DNA from: Candidatus Accumulibacter appositus
GTDB taxonomy: Bacteria > Pseudomonadota > Gammaproteobacteria > Burkholderiales > Rhodocyclaceae
DNA: 64,000 bases
Assembly (NCBI GenBank): GCA_000585055.1
Contig: JEMX01000012.1
Location: 94,406 to 158,405, forward strand
Direction: 5' to 3'
The notes beneath the pieces were generated by a model. The model did no database searches, had not been told where the DNA came from, and worked only from the letters and a program-made list of their open reading frames with translations. Shown piece by piece: positions 54,924 to 62,723 of the stretch (position 1 is its first letter; the number at the start of each line of letters is the position of its first letter). The position numbers and the translations under genes are program-made.

Positions 54924-55907
54924 ATGAAAACCTTCTCCTTGCTGGCAGCCGTTCTGGCTCTCGGCCTGACCCTCACTGTCGGCGATGCCGACGCCGCTGG
55001 CAAGCGCCTCGGCGGCGGAAAATCCTCGGGCATGCAGCGCGACTCGGTCAGCGCCGACAAGTCGGCCGCCGGGGCTCCGGGCGCCGCCAAGGCGCCCACG
55101 GCTGCAGCGGCAGCGCAGCCGAAACGTTCGTGGATGGGCCCGCTCGCCGGTCTCGCCGCCGGCCTCGGCCTGGCGGCCCTGGCTTCACACCTTGGCTTCG
55201 GCGAAGAACTCGCCTCGATGCTGATGATCGGCCTGCTGGTGATGGCCGCGGTGCTGATCATCGGCTTCATCATGCGCCGCCGCGCTGCAGCACGACAGGC
55301 CGGAGCGGGTGCTCCGGGTGGCCTGCAGTACGCTGCTGCCGGCCCCGGCAATGGGCCAACGAATCGAGGCCACAATGATTCGCCGATGCTACCCTCCTCG
55401 ACGACCGACGCGCCCTTTTCCGGTAGCGCTGCCGCACCAGTGCCTGCCACCGCCAGCGCGTTCCCTGGCGCCGCCTCGGAAGCTTCGGTCGCCAGCAGCG
55501 GCCACATCCCGCAGGACTTCGATGCCGCCGGCTTCGTGCGCAACGCCAAAGTCAGCTTCATTCGCCTGCAGGCGGCCAACGACGCCGGCAACCTCGACGA
55601 CATCAACGACGCCGGCAACCTCGACGACATCCGCGAGTTCACCACTCCCGAGATGTTTGCCGAGATCAAAATGGCCATCGCCGAGCGCGGCGACGCGGCG
55701 CAGGAAACCGACGTGGTGACCATCGAGGCCGAAGTGCTCGATGTCGCCGAAGAGGCCAGTCGCTACGTGGTCAGCGTCCGTTTCTCCGGTCTGATTCGTG
55801 AAGACACGGACGCCGCCGCCGAAGCCATCGACGAGGTGTGGCACCTCGTCAAGCCGCGCCAGGGCAAGGGCGGCTGGCTACTGGCCGGCATTCAGCAGAC
55901 CCAGTAG
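54924..55907 (+). CDS. Tim44-like domain protein
   Basis: A 327-residue protein. A signal peptide (LLAAVLALGLTLTVGDADAA) and a Gly-rich part precede a two-helix membrane segment (LAGLAAGLGLAALASHLGF, MLMIGLLVMAAVLIIGFIM). The C-terminal Tim44-like domain (FDAAGFVRNAKVSFIRLQAA onward) follows. NDAGNLDDI occurs twice in tandem at residues 219-236, from a 27-bp duplication. GAGGA lies 6 bases before the ATG. Function in bacteria is not established. Confidence 0.88.
   Translation: MKTFSLLAAVLALGLTLTVGDADAAGKRLGGGKSSGMQRDSVSADKSAAGAPGAAKAPTAAAAAQPKRSWMGPLAGLAAGLGLAALASHLGFGEELASMLMIGLLVMAAVLIIGFIMRRRAAARQAGAGAPGGLQYAAAGPGNGPTNRGHNDSPMLPSSTTDAPFSGSAAAPVPATASAFPGAASEASVASSGHIPQDFDAAGFVRNAKVSFIRLQAANDAGNLDDINDAGNLDDIREFTTPEMFAEIKMAIAERGDAAQETDVVTIEAEVLDVAEEASRYVVSVRFSGLIREDTDAAAEAIDEVWHLVKPRQGKGGWLLAGIQQTQ
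55578..55631. repeat. Perfect 27-bp in-frame tandem duplication
   Basis: Two identical 27-bp units (55578-55604 and 55605-55631) each encode NDAGNLDDI in the Tim44-like domain. Family members normally show one, so this is likely a recent duplication. Confidence 0.95.
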
Positions 55908-55964
55908 CTGACTTGAAGCCGGCAACGCCGGCAGCAGGCAAGCAAGCTGCTGCCGGCGCCTGCT

Positions 55965-56708
55965 TCAGCAATGCGCCTCGCGGCACGGGTCGACGAGGCG
56001 TGTTCCGAAGCGCGTCCCGAGCCGCCCGCCGGTGGGCTCGCTGTCGGTCGCAAAAGCGGCCAGCGTCGCCAGCCGTATCAGATCGGCCGGCCGATCGACA
56101 TCCCAGAGCGCCGGCAGCTCGCACCAACGCAGGCCCAGCGCCGACAGGCGCTGCCGCGTCTGCGCCATGACCCGATCGCTGCCCCAATCGACCCCTTCGA
56201 AAAGGCCCGGCTGCGGGCGACGCAAGCCGACCAGCACATAACCACCGTCTTCGGCCGGGATAAAGACCGCATCGTTGCCGCCGTCATGCCGGTCGCCATG
56301 CTCATCCTCTTCGCCGCTCAACGCCAGAGCGGCAGCCGCGAGATGCTCGGCTTGCAGCGCCGGGCAATCGGTACCGATCAGCAGCAGCGGGCCGGCGTGG
56401 GCGGCGAAGGCCGCCGCCATGCGCGCGCCGAGATCCTCACCGCATTGCTCGCGAAGCTCGATCGCACAGCAGCGACGCAGCGCCCGAAAAAAGCGATGGC
56501 GGCCGTCCGGCGCAACCCACAGGCTGACCCCGCCGAGGGCAGCGCCCCTGGCCATTGCCAGCGCATGCAGGGTCAGCCGGCGCTGCAAACGTGCCGCAGC
56601 AGCCGCGCCCAGCGCCGGAATCAGCCGCGTCTTGGCGGCGCCAGCCTGCGGCGCACGCGCAAAAACAGCCAGCGTCGGCGGCTCAGGGCTGGCGCGGAGA
56701 ATAGCCAT
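55965..56708 (-). CDS. DUF2064 glycosyltransferase (TIGR04282, arsenosugar biosynthesis-type)
   Basis: A 247-residue nucleotide-diphospho-sugar-transferase-like protein: LAVFARAPQAGAAKTRLIPALG at the start, LLLIGTDCPALQ in the middle and FIPAEDGGYVLVGLRRPQPG later. The family is found with TIGR04283 enzymes in arsenosugar-type clusters. The ATG at 56708 lies inside the end of the upstream glycosyltransferase gene (26-base overlap). Confidence 0.9.
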   Translation of the reverse strand: MAILRASPEPPTLAVFARAPQAGAAKTRLIPALGAAAAARLQRRLTLHALAMARGAALGGVSLWVAPDGRHRFFRALRRCCAIELREQCGEDLGARMAAAFAAHAGPLLLIGTDCPALQAEHLAAAALALSGEEDEHGDRHDGGNDAVFIPAEDGGYVLVGLRRPQPGLFEGVDWGSDRVMAQTRQRLSALGLRWCELPALWDVDRPADLIRLATLAAFATDSEPTGGRLGTRFGTRLVDPCREAHC

Positions 56709-57393
56709 AGCGAAGCGCCAACTGCTGCGGGTCGGCACCAAAAAAATAGCTGGCCCGCAAACGCCACATGAGGACGATGGTGCGTAGCACGCCGTGCTTC
56801 TCCCAGCGTCGTCCGGAGGTCGTCACCCGGGCGCGCAAACAGGCCGGCCTGGCGATACGTTTGAGGCGTTTGCAGAGCGCGATGTCCTCCATCAACGCCA
56901 CTCCCGGAAAAGCGCCAACGGCCAGGAAGGCATCGCGGCGGACGAAGATCGCCTGATCGCCGGTGGCGATCCCGGTCAGCCGTGAGCGCCAGTTCATCAT
57001 CGCGGCGACCACTCGCAGCAGCGGATGGCGGCTGTCGATCGAGACGTCGAAGCGTCCCCAGGCCGCGCCGCCGGCAATCGCCTCGCGAATCAGCGCGTCG
57101 GCGTCAGGCGGCAGCGTCGTATCGGCATGCACGAAGAGCAGCACTTCGCCGCGACTGGCAAGCGCCCCGGCGTTCATCTGCAGCGCCCGCCCGCGCGGCG
57201 CGTCGAGCAGCCGGTCGGCGCTGGCGACGACCAGCGCCCGCGTGCCATCACTGCTGCCACCATCAACTACCAGAAGCTCGGCACCGCGGGCGCGCAGGTC
57301 CTGCAGCTTGCTCAATTGGCTGACGACCGTCGCCGCCTCGTTGAGCACCGGCAGGATCAGCGAAAGAAAGGGGCTCTCCTCGGGGGTAGTCAT
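56683..57393 (-). CDS. GT2 glycosyltransferase (TIGR04283, arsenosugar biosynthesis-type)
   Basis: A 236-residue family 2 glycosyltransferase. SLILPVLNEAATVV, VVDGGSSDGT and FVHADTTLPPDAD mark the nucleotide-sugar site, and GDQAIFVRRDAF and MEDIALCKRL the acceptor side. The next gene overlaps its end, and the pair is a standard arrangement. No ArsM, ArsS or other arsenic gene is visible here, so the sugar product is uncertain. Confidence 0.9.
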   Translation of the reverse strand: MTTPEESPFLSLILPVLNEAATVVSQLSKLQDLRARGAELLVVDGGSSDGTRALVVASADRLLDAPRGRALQMNAGALASRGEVLLFVHADTTLPPDADALIREAIAGGAAWGRFDVSIDSRHPLLRVVAAMMNWRSRLTGIATGDQAIFVRRDAFLAVGAFPGVALMEDIALCKRLKRIARPACLRARVTTSGRRWEKHGVLRTIVLMWRLRASYFFGADPQQLALRYGYSPRQP

Positions 57394-57482
57394 TGCTTCA
57401 CGAAGCGCTTGCGCAGGGGCAGGAAGGCGTCACGAGCAAGCGGGGCCGCGAAGTCAGCAGAAACTCGCCAAGAACTCGCAGC

Positions 57483-57680
57483 CTACTCGGCACGTTCTTT
57501 GCCCGCCGGCTCGCCGACGTACTGACGGCAGGCCTCATGCAGGAAGCTCATCTGCTTCTTGAAGTGCGCACAACCCCGGCACATCGCTAGATGAACCCGC
57601 AGGCGCAGGCGTTCGGCGAACGTCAGCTTGCGCTCCTGCGCTTCGGACAGTAATTGGGTGACCTCCCGGCAAGTTAACAT
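57483..57680 (-). CDS. Zinc-finger (zf-HC2) anti-sigma-type protein, no sigma partner seen
   Basis: A 65-residue protein with the zf-HC2 pattern His-x3-Cys-x2-Cys (HLAMCRGC), with Cys4 in LTCREVTQLL. This is the zinc-binding part of many anti-sigma factors. There is no transmembrane helix. The usual partner, an ECF sigma gene directly upstream, is absent: 57681-58006 holds no credible gene. Confidence 0.8.
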   Translation of the reverse strand: MLTCREVTQLLSEAQERKLTFAERLRLRVHLAMCRGCAHFKKQMSFLHEACRQYVGEPAGKERAE

Positions 57681-58006
57681 GCGTGTCCTCCGAAGCGTCG
57701 TCGGTTTCTTCTTGAATGGTCAGGCGCCGCCTGCTTGCAGCTGACGGGAGTGGAAAGCATCGAACTCAGGAGCAGCGAGGCAGAAAGGCGGCCAACATCC
57801 TCTAGAACGCTCACGATTATCCTTCATTTCACCAGTTGCGGGCTCGATCAAGCGACGATCAGGCACGCCTGGCGAGCACCCAGAAAACCGCCACTGATCG
57901 CTTGAGAAAAGCTTCCCCAGACAATGCATGGCCGGGATACTTCTAACAGTCGCGTGAGATCTTCAATGCTTACAGGTGAATGCAGCGGCTGCGGCGATGC
58001 GGGACT
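57681..58006. other. Intergenic spacer with no recognised gene
   Basis: About 325 bases between the zf-HC2 gene and the DUF6969 gene. I examined it for a sigma-factor remnant and found none. Short open frames on the minus strand do not resemble known proteins. Confidence 0.5.
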
Positions 58007-58720
58007 TCATTTCAATGCCGCCGCTTCAAGCGCCAGGGTCAGCGCCTTGACGTCAATCGGCAGGTAGCCGGTGATCTCCAGATGCCGGTCCTCGAAGACA
58101 TCCGCGCTCGGGTCTCTGGCCTGCCACTCGGCGACCACTTGGTCGCGTTGCCGGATCAGGGACTCGACCTGCGGGCGATAGAGCTTCAGCATCGCCGTGA
58201 GCCAGCGGTTCAGCGCCCAGTTGGGAAAGGCATGGTCGATGGCAAAGCAGTCGAGCATGGCAATCATCTGTTCAGCCGGATACCACGCTTCGGCAGTCAC
58301 CCAGCGGTTGGTACAGAAGAGACCGATCGGATAACCCCAGCCGTCCATGGAAATCGCCACCAGGTGGCCAAGGGCCTCATCGCCGGCCGGCCAGACATCA
58401 CTCGCCTGCGGGTAGTCGAGCGGACAGCTACCCGACGGCATGCCGCCAGCGCGAAGAAAGAGATGGAAATGGCCATGCTCGAGTTCGCCGTCGCGATGCG
58501 TATGGTAGTAATACTGCGCATGCGTTTCGCTGTCGAAAACGTCGTCGCGCGGATAGTGCTCGAGTTCGACGAACTCGCCCTGCCCGCGCAGAACTTCGCC
58601 GACGAGATTGATGCCGGCCTTTTCGAGAACGCGATAACACTCGCGGATCTCGTAGGCGGCGGCAAGCATCGAGGCGCGGCGTTCAGGACTCAGGCCGTCC
58701 AGGCAGGTAGAAGGATCCAT
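58007..58720 (-). CDS. DUF6969 family protein
   Basis: A 237-residue protein with YYYHTHRDGELEHGHFHLF near residue 75, a His-rich segment typical of the family and likely metal-binding. Other landmarks are HLVAISMDGWGYPIGLFCTN and AFPNWALNRWLTAML. No signal peptide is apparent. Function unknown. Confidence 0.8.
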   Translation of the reverse strand: MDPSTCLDGLSPERRASMLAAAYEIRECYRVLEKAGINLVGEVLRGQGEFVELEHYPRDDVFDSETHAQYYYHTHRDGELEHGHFHLFLRAGGMPSGSCPLDYPQASDVWPAGDEALGHLVAISMDGWGYPIGLFCTNRWVTAEAWYPAEQMIAMLDCFAIDHAFPNWALNRWLTAMLKLYRPQVESLIRQRDQVVAEWQARDPSADVFEDRHLEITGYLPIDVKALTLALEAAALK

Positions 58721-59245
58721 CTCGGCTCACTGTAGAAAAAGGACAAGACAAGGGACAGGGCAACAGCGCCAGCAAGCTGACGATCGGCACTGCCGGCGAG
58801 GGTGATGACCACCGCGGCAAGCGCACCCCGCCCCGTGCGCCGCGACCCTTCGAGAGCAGGCCGAAGTGCCCCGCCAGGCGGGACAGCACCGGAAAGGCGT
58901 AGCTAGTTTCCGCCATTTCTGCTTCACCCGCCAGCGCACGACGCCAAGCCATCGCCCGTCGCGAGACGCGCCGTGCCTGCAGTCATCGACTGCGGCCACA
59001 CTCGATGGATTGACGTTTCTTGGTCGAAGCTCATACACTCTCGTCGGTTTTGTTGGATTTCGATTCCTTCAATACCCGGGAAGTGATCGATAGCGGGTTC
59101 ATTGGCGCGCTCAGCTGATCCCTGTGGCGTGCGCCTTGGCCGAGGTTTTCCTTGCCCGCGCGCCGCAAGCCAGCAGAGCCACCGAGTGCAATTGATCGTC
59201 CACCTGACCGGCAGCAGTCGTCCGGTACGCGCAATCCTCCTCATG
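58721..59245. other. Long gene-free spacer with an orphan promoter-like site
   Basis: Together with repeat copy C this forms a 765-base gap between the divergent DUF6969 gene and the coiled-coil membrane gene at 59486. Open frames in it are short, with compositions unlike proteins. The only notable site is the promoter-like pair at 59010-59039. Confidence 0.55.
59010..59039 (+). promoter_or_regulatory. Candidate sigma-70 promoter without a nearby gene
   Basis: TTGACG and TACACT are 18 bases apart. The next gene on this strand starts 447 bases later, beyond repeat copy C, so it would drive either a long leader or an RNA. Confidence 0.4.
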
Positions 59246-59452
59246 GTCATGACATGTCGAGACAGCCCAGATCATGAAAGTCATGACCGCCCCCCTCTTC
59301 CCCGGCAGTGGGGATTCCGGCTTGCACGCCGGAATCGTTCGGCACGCCGGAATCGTTCGCCGGGCAGGGAGCATGCTCCCTGAATTCCCCGCCTCACCCC
59401 GCGGGGTGAGAAGGGAGCCTCGTGAGTCGCTAGCGCGACTTTGACATTAACG
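59246..59452 (+). repeat. Dispersed hairpin repeat, copy C (longest)
   Basis: Has every block: ATCATGAAAGTCATGACCG, GATTCCGGC-TTGCAC-GCCGGAATC, a duplicated GGCACGCCGGAATCGTTC run, CAGGGAGCATGCTCCCTG and the end palindrome AGTCGC-TAGC-GCGACT. It ends 33 bases before the next gene. Confidence 0.85.
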
Positions 59453-59485
59453 CAACAATGCAGTAATGCAAGAATTCGAGAGCAC

Positions 59486-60178
59486 ATGTTCGGACGATCA
59501 AAACCCGTTGTCTTCGATCGCTATGAATCGCGCCGCTCGCGCAAGTGGGTCCCGAACTGGCTGTGGCTGCTGCTCCTCGGCATAGCAATCGGCGCGGGCG
59601 CCTTGTTCTACGCGCAGCAGAAACTGATGCCGCCACGGCTGTCAGCCGAAGAGGCACGCGAACTGCGCACGACCCTGGACTCGGCAGAGCACGAGCGTTC
59701 GCGCCTCGCCGCTGAACTGGCACAAACCAATCACCAGCTCGAAGACCTGCTTGCCACGCAGAATCGCATGGCTGACGAGCTTGCGGCCAACCATCGCGAC
59801 CTTGCCAGGCAGCGTGACCATATCGAGGCTTTGCTCGCCGCGCTACCGCCTGACCCGCGCGGCGGCAGCGTCGAGATTCGTGCAGCAGACTTCAAGGTCG
59901 ACAGCGACAAGCTCGGCTATGACATGGTGTTCACGCGTACAGAGCCGAAAGGCGCCCCTTTTGCCGGCGTAATGCAATTGTACGTCGCCGGCCGAACGGC
60001 GGGTGGCACTGAAACGACGATTGCCCTCGATCCAGTCGCGGTCAAAGTCGGCGCCTACGAAATCGCCCACGGCAGCCTGCCGATGCCTGCCGGCTTCGTG
60101 CCACGCCAGACCACCATCCGCCTCCTCGATCGCCTCGGCGGCAGGCAGTTCGGGATGCGGGTAATCAACGTGCAGTAG
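59486..60178 (+). CDS. Membrane-anchored coiled-coil protein (DUF6776-like)
   Basis: A 230-residue protein with one N-terminal helix (WLWLLLLGIAIGAGALFYA), a coiled coil (about residues 55-120, LRTTLDSAEHERSRLAAELA onward) and a C-terminal beta-rich domain containing VEIRAADFKVDSDKLGYDMV. This layout matches small DUF6776-type proteins of betaproteobacteria. The ATG at 59486 gives a short basic cytoplasmic tail (FGRSKPVVFDRYESRRSRK). Function unknown. Confidence 0.75.
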   Translation: MFGRSKPVVFDRYESRRSRKWVPNWLWLLLLGIAIGAGALFYAQQKLMPPRLSAEEARELRTTLDSAEHERSRLAAELAQTNHQLEDLLATQNRMADELAANHRDLARQRDHIEALLAALPPDPRGGSVEIRAADFKVDSDKLGYDMVFTRTEPKGAPFAGVMQLYVAGRTAGGTETTIALDPVAVKVGAYEIAHGSLPMPAGFVPRQTTIRLLDRLGGRQFGMRVINVQ

Positions 60179-60386
60179 CTCCTCGAAACAGCCGCCGCAC
60201 CTCTGCGCAAGCTGATCGGTCAGCGCGAGAGCGGCTATCGAGGTTCACCGCAGAGGCTTGTGGACCGAGCAAGCGGTGCCTATGCGAGCGCTGTGAGGAT
60301 CTCCTCAGTTTCTAGAGAGCGCTGCCGCGCGAAACGCGAAAAGTGAAACCAGTGTTCGACGACATGCCGAACGCTCGCCCTCGGCC
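60179..60386. other. Spacer with nothing recognised
   Basis: Sequence between the coiled-coil gene and the promoter of the FitA-like gene. No gene, repeat or hairpin stands out. Confidence 0.5.
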
Positions 60387-60431
60387 TTGAGCGACTGCAT
60401 ACACTTCAGTAATATGCATGCATCGAATGCA
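60387..60431 (+). promoter_or_regulatory. Promoter and operator of the FitA/FitB-like pair
   Basis: TTGAGC (60387-60392) and TAATAT (60410-60415) are 17 bases apart. An inverted repeat, TGCAT-N7-ATGCA (60415-60431), overlaps the -10 end and the start site. Autorepression by the ribbon-helix-helix antitoxin at such a site is the usual rule for this class. Confidence 0.6.
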
Positions 60432-60449
60432 CATCACTGAGGTAGCACT

Positions 60450-60704
60450 ATGGCCATGCTCACCGTCCGCAATTTGCCCGACGACGTACACCGCGCACTG
60501 CGGCTGCGGGCGGCTCAACATGGGCGGAGCACCGAGGCCGAAGTCCGTGAGATTCTGGCCATCGCGGTCAAGCCTGAGACGCGCCTTCGCCTGGGTGACG
60601 CTCTCGCGGCTTTGGGCCGCAAGAGCGGTCTCACGAATGAGGATTTCGAGGTCTTGAACCAGGAGAAGGACAAGACGCCGGCCGAGCCGCTGAGCTTTAA
60701 ATGA
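60450..60704 (+). CDS. FitA-like antitoxin (ribbon-helix-helix)
   Basis: An 84-residue protein. The N-terminal LTVRNLPDDVHRALRLRAAQ forms a FitA-type ribbon-helix-helix DNA-binding domain; the C-terminal part would wrap the toxin. It overlaps the PIN toxin gene by 4 bases (ATGA). Confidence 0.93.
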   Translation: MAMLTVRNLPDDVHRALRLRAAQHGRSTEAEVREILAIAVKPETRLRLGDALAALGRKSGLTNEDFEVLNQEKDKTPAEPLSFK

Positions 60705-61117
60705 TCGTTCTCGATACCAACGTCGTTGCCGAGGCAATGAAACCCCAGCCGCATCCGGCCCTGCTGGCCTGGCTGAATGAGCAGCTCGCAGAAACCCTGT
60801 ATCTGTCCAGCGTCACGCTGGCCGAGCTTCTCTTGGGCATCGGCGTGCTCCCCGCCGGCAAACGCAAGGAAATGCTAACGCAGGCCATTGACGGTCTGCT
60901 GGAACTGTTCCCGGATCGGATACTGCCCTTCGACACCGATGCGGCGCGGCACTATGCGACCCTGGCCGTGACAGCCAGGGCCGGTGGGCGCGGCTTCCCG
61001 ACGCCTGACGGCTACATCGCCGCGATCGCAGCCGCGCGGGGATTCATCGTGGCTTCGCGCGACACCGCTCCCTATCAGGCCGCCAGCGTAAACGTCATTG
61101 ATCCATGGGAAGCCTAG
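60701..61117 (+). CDS. FitB/VapC-like PIN domain toxin
   Basis: A 138-residue PIN ribonuclease. Acidic metal ligands are Asp5 (IVLDTNVV), the Glu of TLAELLLG, and the Asp of PTPDGYIAAIA with a further Asp in ASRDTAPY. Length and residues appear intact, so this is the one complete toxin-antitoxin pair in the cluster. It would cut RNA when free of the antitoxin. Confidence 0.93.
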   Translation: MIVLDTNVVAEAMKPQPHPALLAWLNEQLAETLYLSSVTLAELLLGIGVLPAGKRKEMLTQAIDGLLELFPDRILPFDTDAARHYATLAVTARAGGRGFPTPDGYIAAIAAARGFIVASRDTAPYQAASVNVIDPWEA

Positions 61118-61286
61118 CGCTCCCCGGAGGCCGGCCAATGGCACAAGTTTTCGTGCTAGCCGCCTCGGAGTGATGGATTTTACCGGCCATCGTCGACCAT
61201 TGCGAAGGCGCAAATCTCGGCCGACTTGCAAGCCAGATCCTCGCGGTGCTACCCCGGTGTTACCGACACGAAACAGAGGTCCAATA

Positions 61287-61571
61287 ATGCCGACCACCGC
61301 ATTGAAGCTTTCTGACGAACTCAAGCAGCGGGCCGTTGCAGCGGCCGAGAAGGAAGGTATATCGCCGCACGCGTTCATGGTTCACGCAATCGAGCAGGCG
61401 GCCACCTTGGCAGAGCGGCGAGCCAGCTTCGTGACCGAGGCGCAAGCGGCGCGTCAGGAAATGCTGAGCACCGGTGAAGGCTACGATGCCGGCGAGGTGC
61501 ATGCCTACCTCAAGGCGCGGATTGCCGGGAGCAGTCCCGAAAGACCGAAAGCCAAGCCTTGGCGAAGCTGA
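61287..61571 (+). CDS. CopG/RHH-type antitoxin of a ParE module
   Basis: A 94-residue protein starting MPTTALKLSDELKQRAVAAA, a ribbon-helix-helix domain, with VTEAQAARQEMLSTGEGYDA and a toxin-binding tail. AGAGG lies 7 bases before the ATG. The following parE-like frame starts inside its end, the normal overlap. Confidence 0.85.
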   Translation: MPTTALKLSDELKQRAVAAAEKEGISPHAFMVHAIEQAATLAERRASFVTEAQAARQEMLSTGEGYDAGEVHAYLKARIAGSSPERPKAKPWRS

Positions 61572-61850
61572 GCTATTCCGGACGCGCGCTCGCGGATCGG
61601 GAGAGACGCAGCGATTTTCTGATCGAGACCGACCCCGCCGCGGCGGCAGAGACCATTGAGCTGATCGAGGAGGCGGTAACTCTTCTCGCACGTCATCCGC
61701 TGGTCGGCCGTCGTGGAGAAAGCGAACTGCGTGAGTTGGTCGTATGGTTACGTGGCTCTCTATAGCCTGGAGGAGGATCAGGACGCAGTCCTGGTTCTTG
61801 CCCTCCGTCATCAGCGTGAAGCCGGATCTTGGGGGCGGGACGACGAATGA
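61559..61850 (+). pseudogene. ParE-type toxin, frameshifted
   Basis: From TTG 61559 the frame AKLSYSGRALADRERRSDFL through VGRRGESELRELVV is ParE-like. After about 61742 the family sequence continues one frame over as YGYVALYSLEEDQDAVLVLA followed by LRHQREAG, to a stop at 61850. The native frame stops early at 61765. A small deletion, probably also removing a few residues before YGYVALY, explains this. The toxin should be inactive while the antitoxin stays intact. Confidence 0.85.
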
Positions 61851-62172
61851 GCTGCAAGGACGGCAAGCCCCCGTCCGTGAACTCACAGTACGGTCGCGGG
61901 CACGAATCTCGTTCGTGTGACGCCAGCGCTGTTCGCTCTCGCGATAGACGAGCATCCAGCAGCCCAATCGATCGAAAAAGGCACCAGAACCTCCCGAACT
62001 AACACGCCTTGACGCCTCACCGTCGTCGCTTAAAATCGCCCTACACAGGGCAAGTTCGACGGCGGCATTCAATGCGCTCTGCGACGAGCATAGCAACGGA
62101 TGGACGGGGTGGTTTCGCTGCGGCGACTCAACGCCATTGCTTAAACAACCAAGGTGAAAAGGACTCGGGGGA
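61851..62172. other. Spacer carrying a promoter
   Basis: About 320 bases between the parE relic and the sigma region 4 gene. It contains the promoter at 62009-62036 and no convincing gene. Confidence 0.5.
62009..62036 (+). promoter_or_regulatory. Sigma-70 promoter upstream of the sigma region 4 gene
   Basis: TTGACG and TAAAAT are 16 bases apart. Transcription would start near 62043, leaving a leader of about 130 bases. Confidence 0.6.
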
Positions 62173-62625
62173 ATGGTGGCCAATTTGCGTCAGCGAGTGA
62201 CAGCGGTGAACGCCTTGTTGGCCGCGGTGTATGGAGAGGACACTCGACTCAGCGTCGTGCTCGAACGACTCGGCGCGAACGACCAGGAGATCGGGCACTT
62301 TCGAGAGCACGCGGTCACTGAAGCGTGCGACCGGGTGGTCGACGCGGTGAGCACCTGCTTTCAGAGCCTTCGCAATGGGAGCCGCGACTTCCTTGTCCTC
62401 TCCCGCCGCCTCGGGCTGGACGGCGACGTGGCCACGTTGCAAGAAGTTGGCGATGAACTTGGCGTCACGAGGGAGCGCGTCAGGCAGCTGGAAGAGCGCG
62501 CACGCCTGAAGTGTCGGGCTTCGAGAAATCGGGATGCGGTTGAAGCATGTCTACTGGAGATCCTTGCCTTGACGCGCGGGCCTAGCCTCAGCCGCAAGTC
62601 GAGCGCGCCCGACGAAGGGCTCTGA
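62173..62625 (+). CDS. Stand-alone sigma-70 region 4 (HTH) protein
   Basis: A 150-residue protein whose C-terminal half is a textbook sigma-70 region 4: RRLGLDGDVATLQEVGDELG then VTRERVRQLEERARLKCR. The N-terminal 80 residues are helical and unrecognised; no region 2 (core and -10 binding) is present. It may be an RNA polymerase or -35-element-binding regulator. The ATG at 62173 has only a close GGGGGA upstream, so the start is not fully sure. It lies between a ParE relic and hipA. Confidence 0.82.
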   Translation: MVANLRQRVTAVNALLAAVYGEDTRLSVVLERLGANDQEIGHFREHAVTEACDRVVDAVSTCFQSLRNGSRDFLVLSRRLGLDGDVATLQEVGDELGVTRERVRQLEERARLKCRASRNRDAVEACLLEILALTRGPSLSRKSSAPDEGL

Positions 62626-62723
62626 GCCTGGTAGCCCAAGAACCTCGTTCGGCGGAGCGCTGACGGAGGCGAGAGCGATGGTTGATGATGGGCACACCGT
62701 AGCCGAGACGCTGGCTCGCGCTT

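Noticed and set aside
58866..59093. 75-codon frame in the long spacer
   Set aside because: Composition is not protein-like and no start signal is present.
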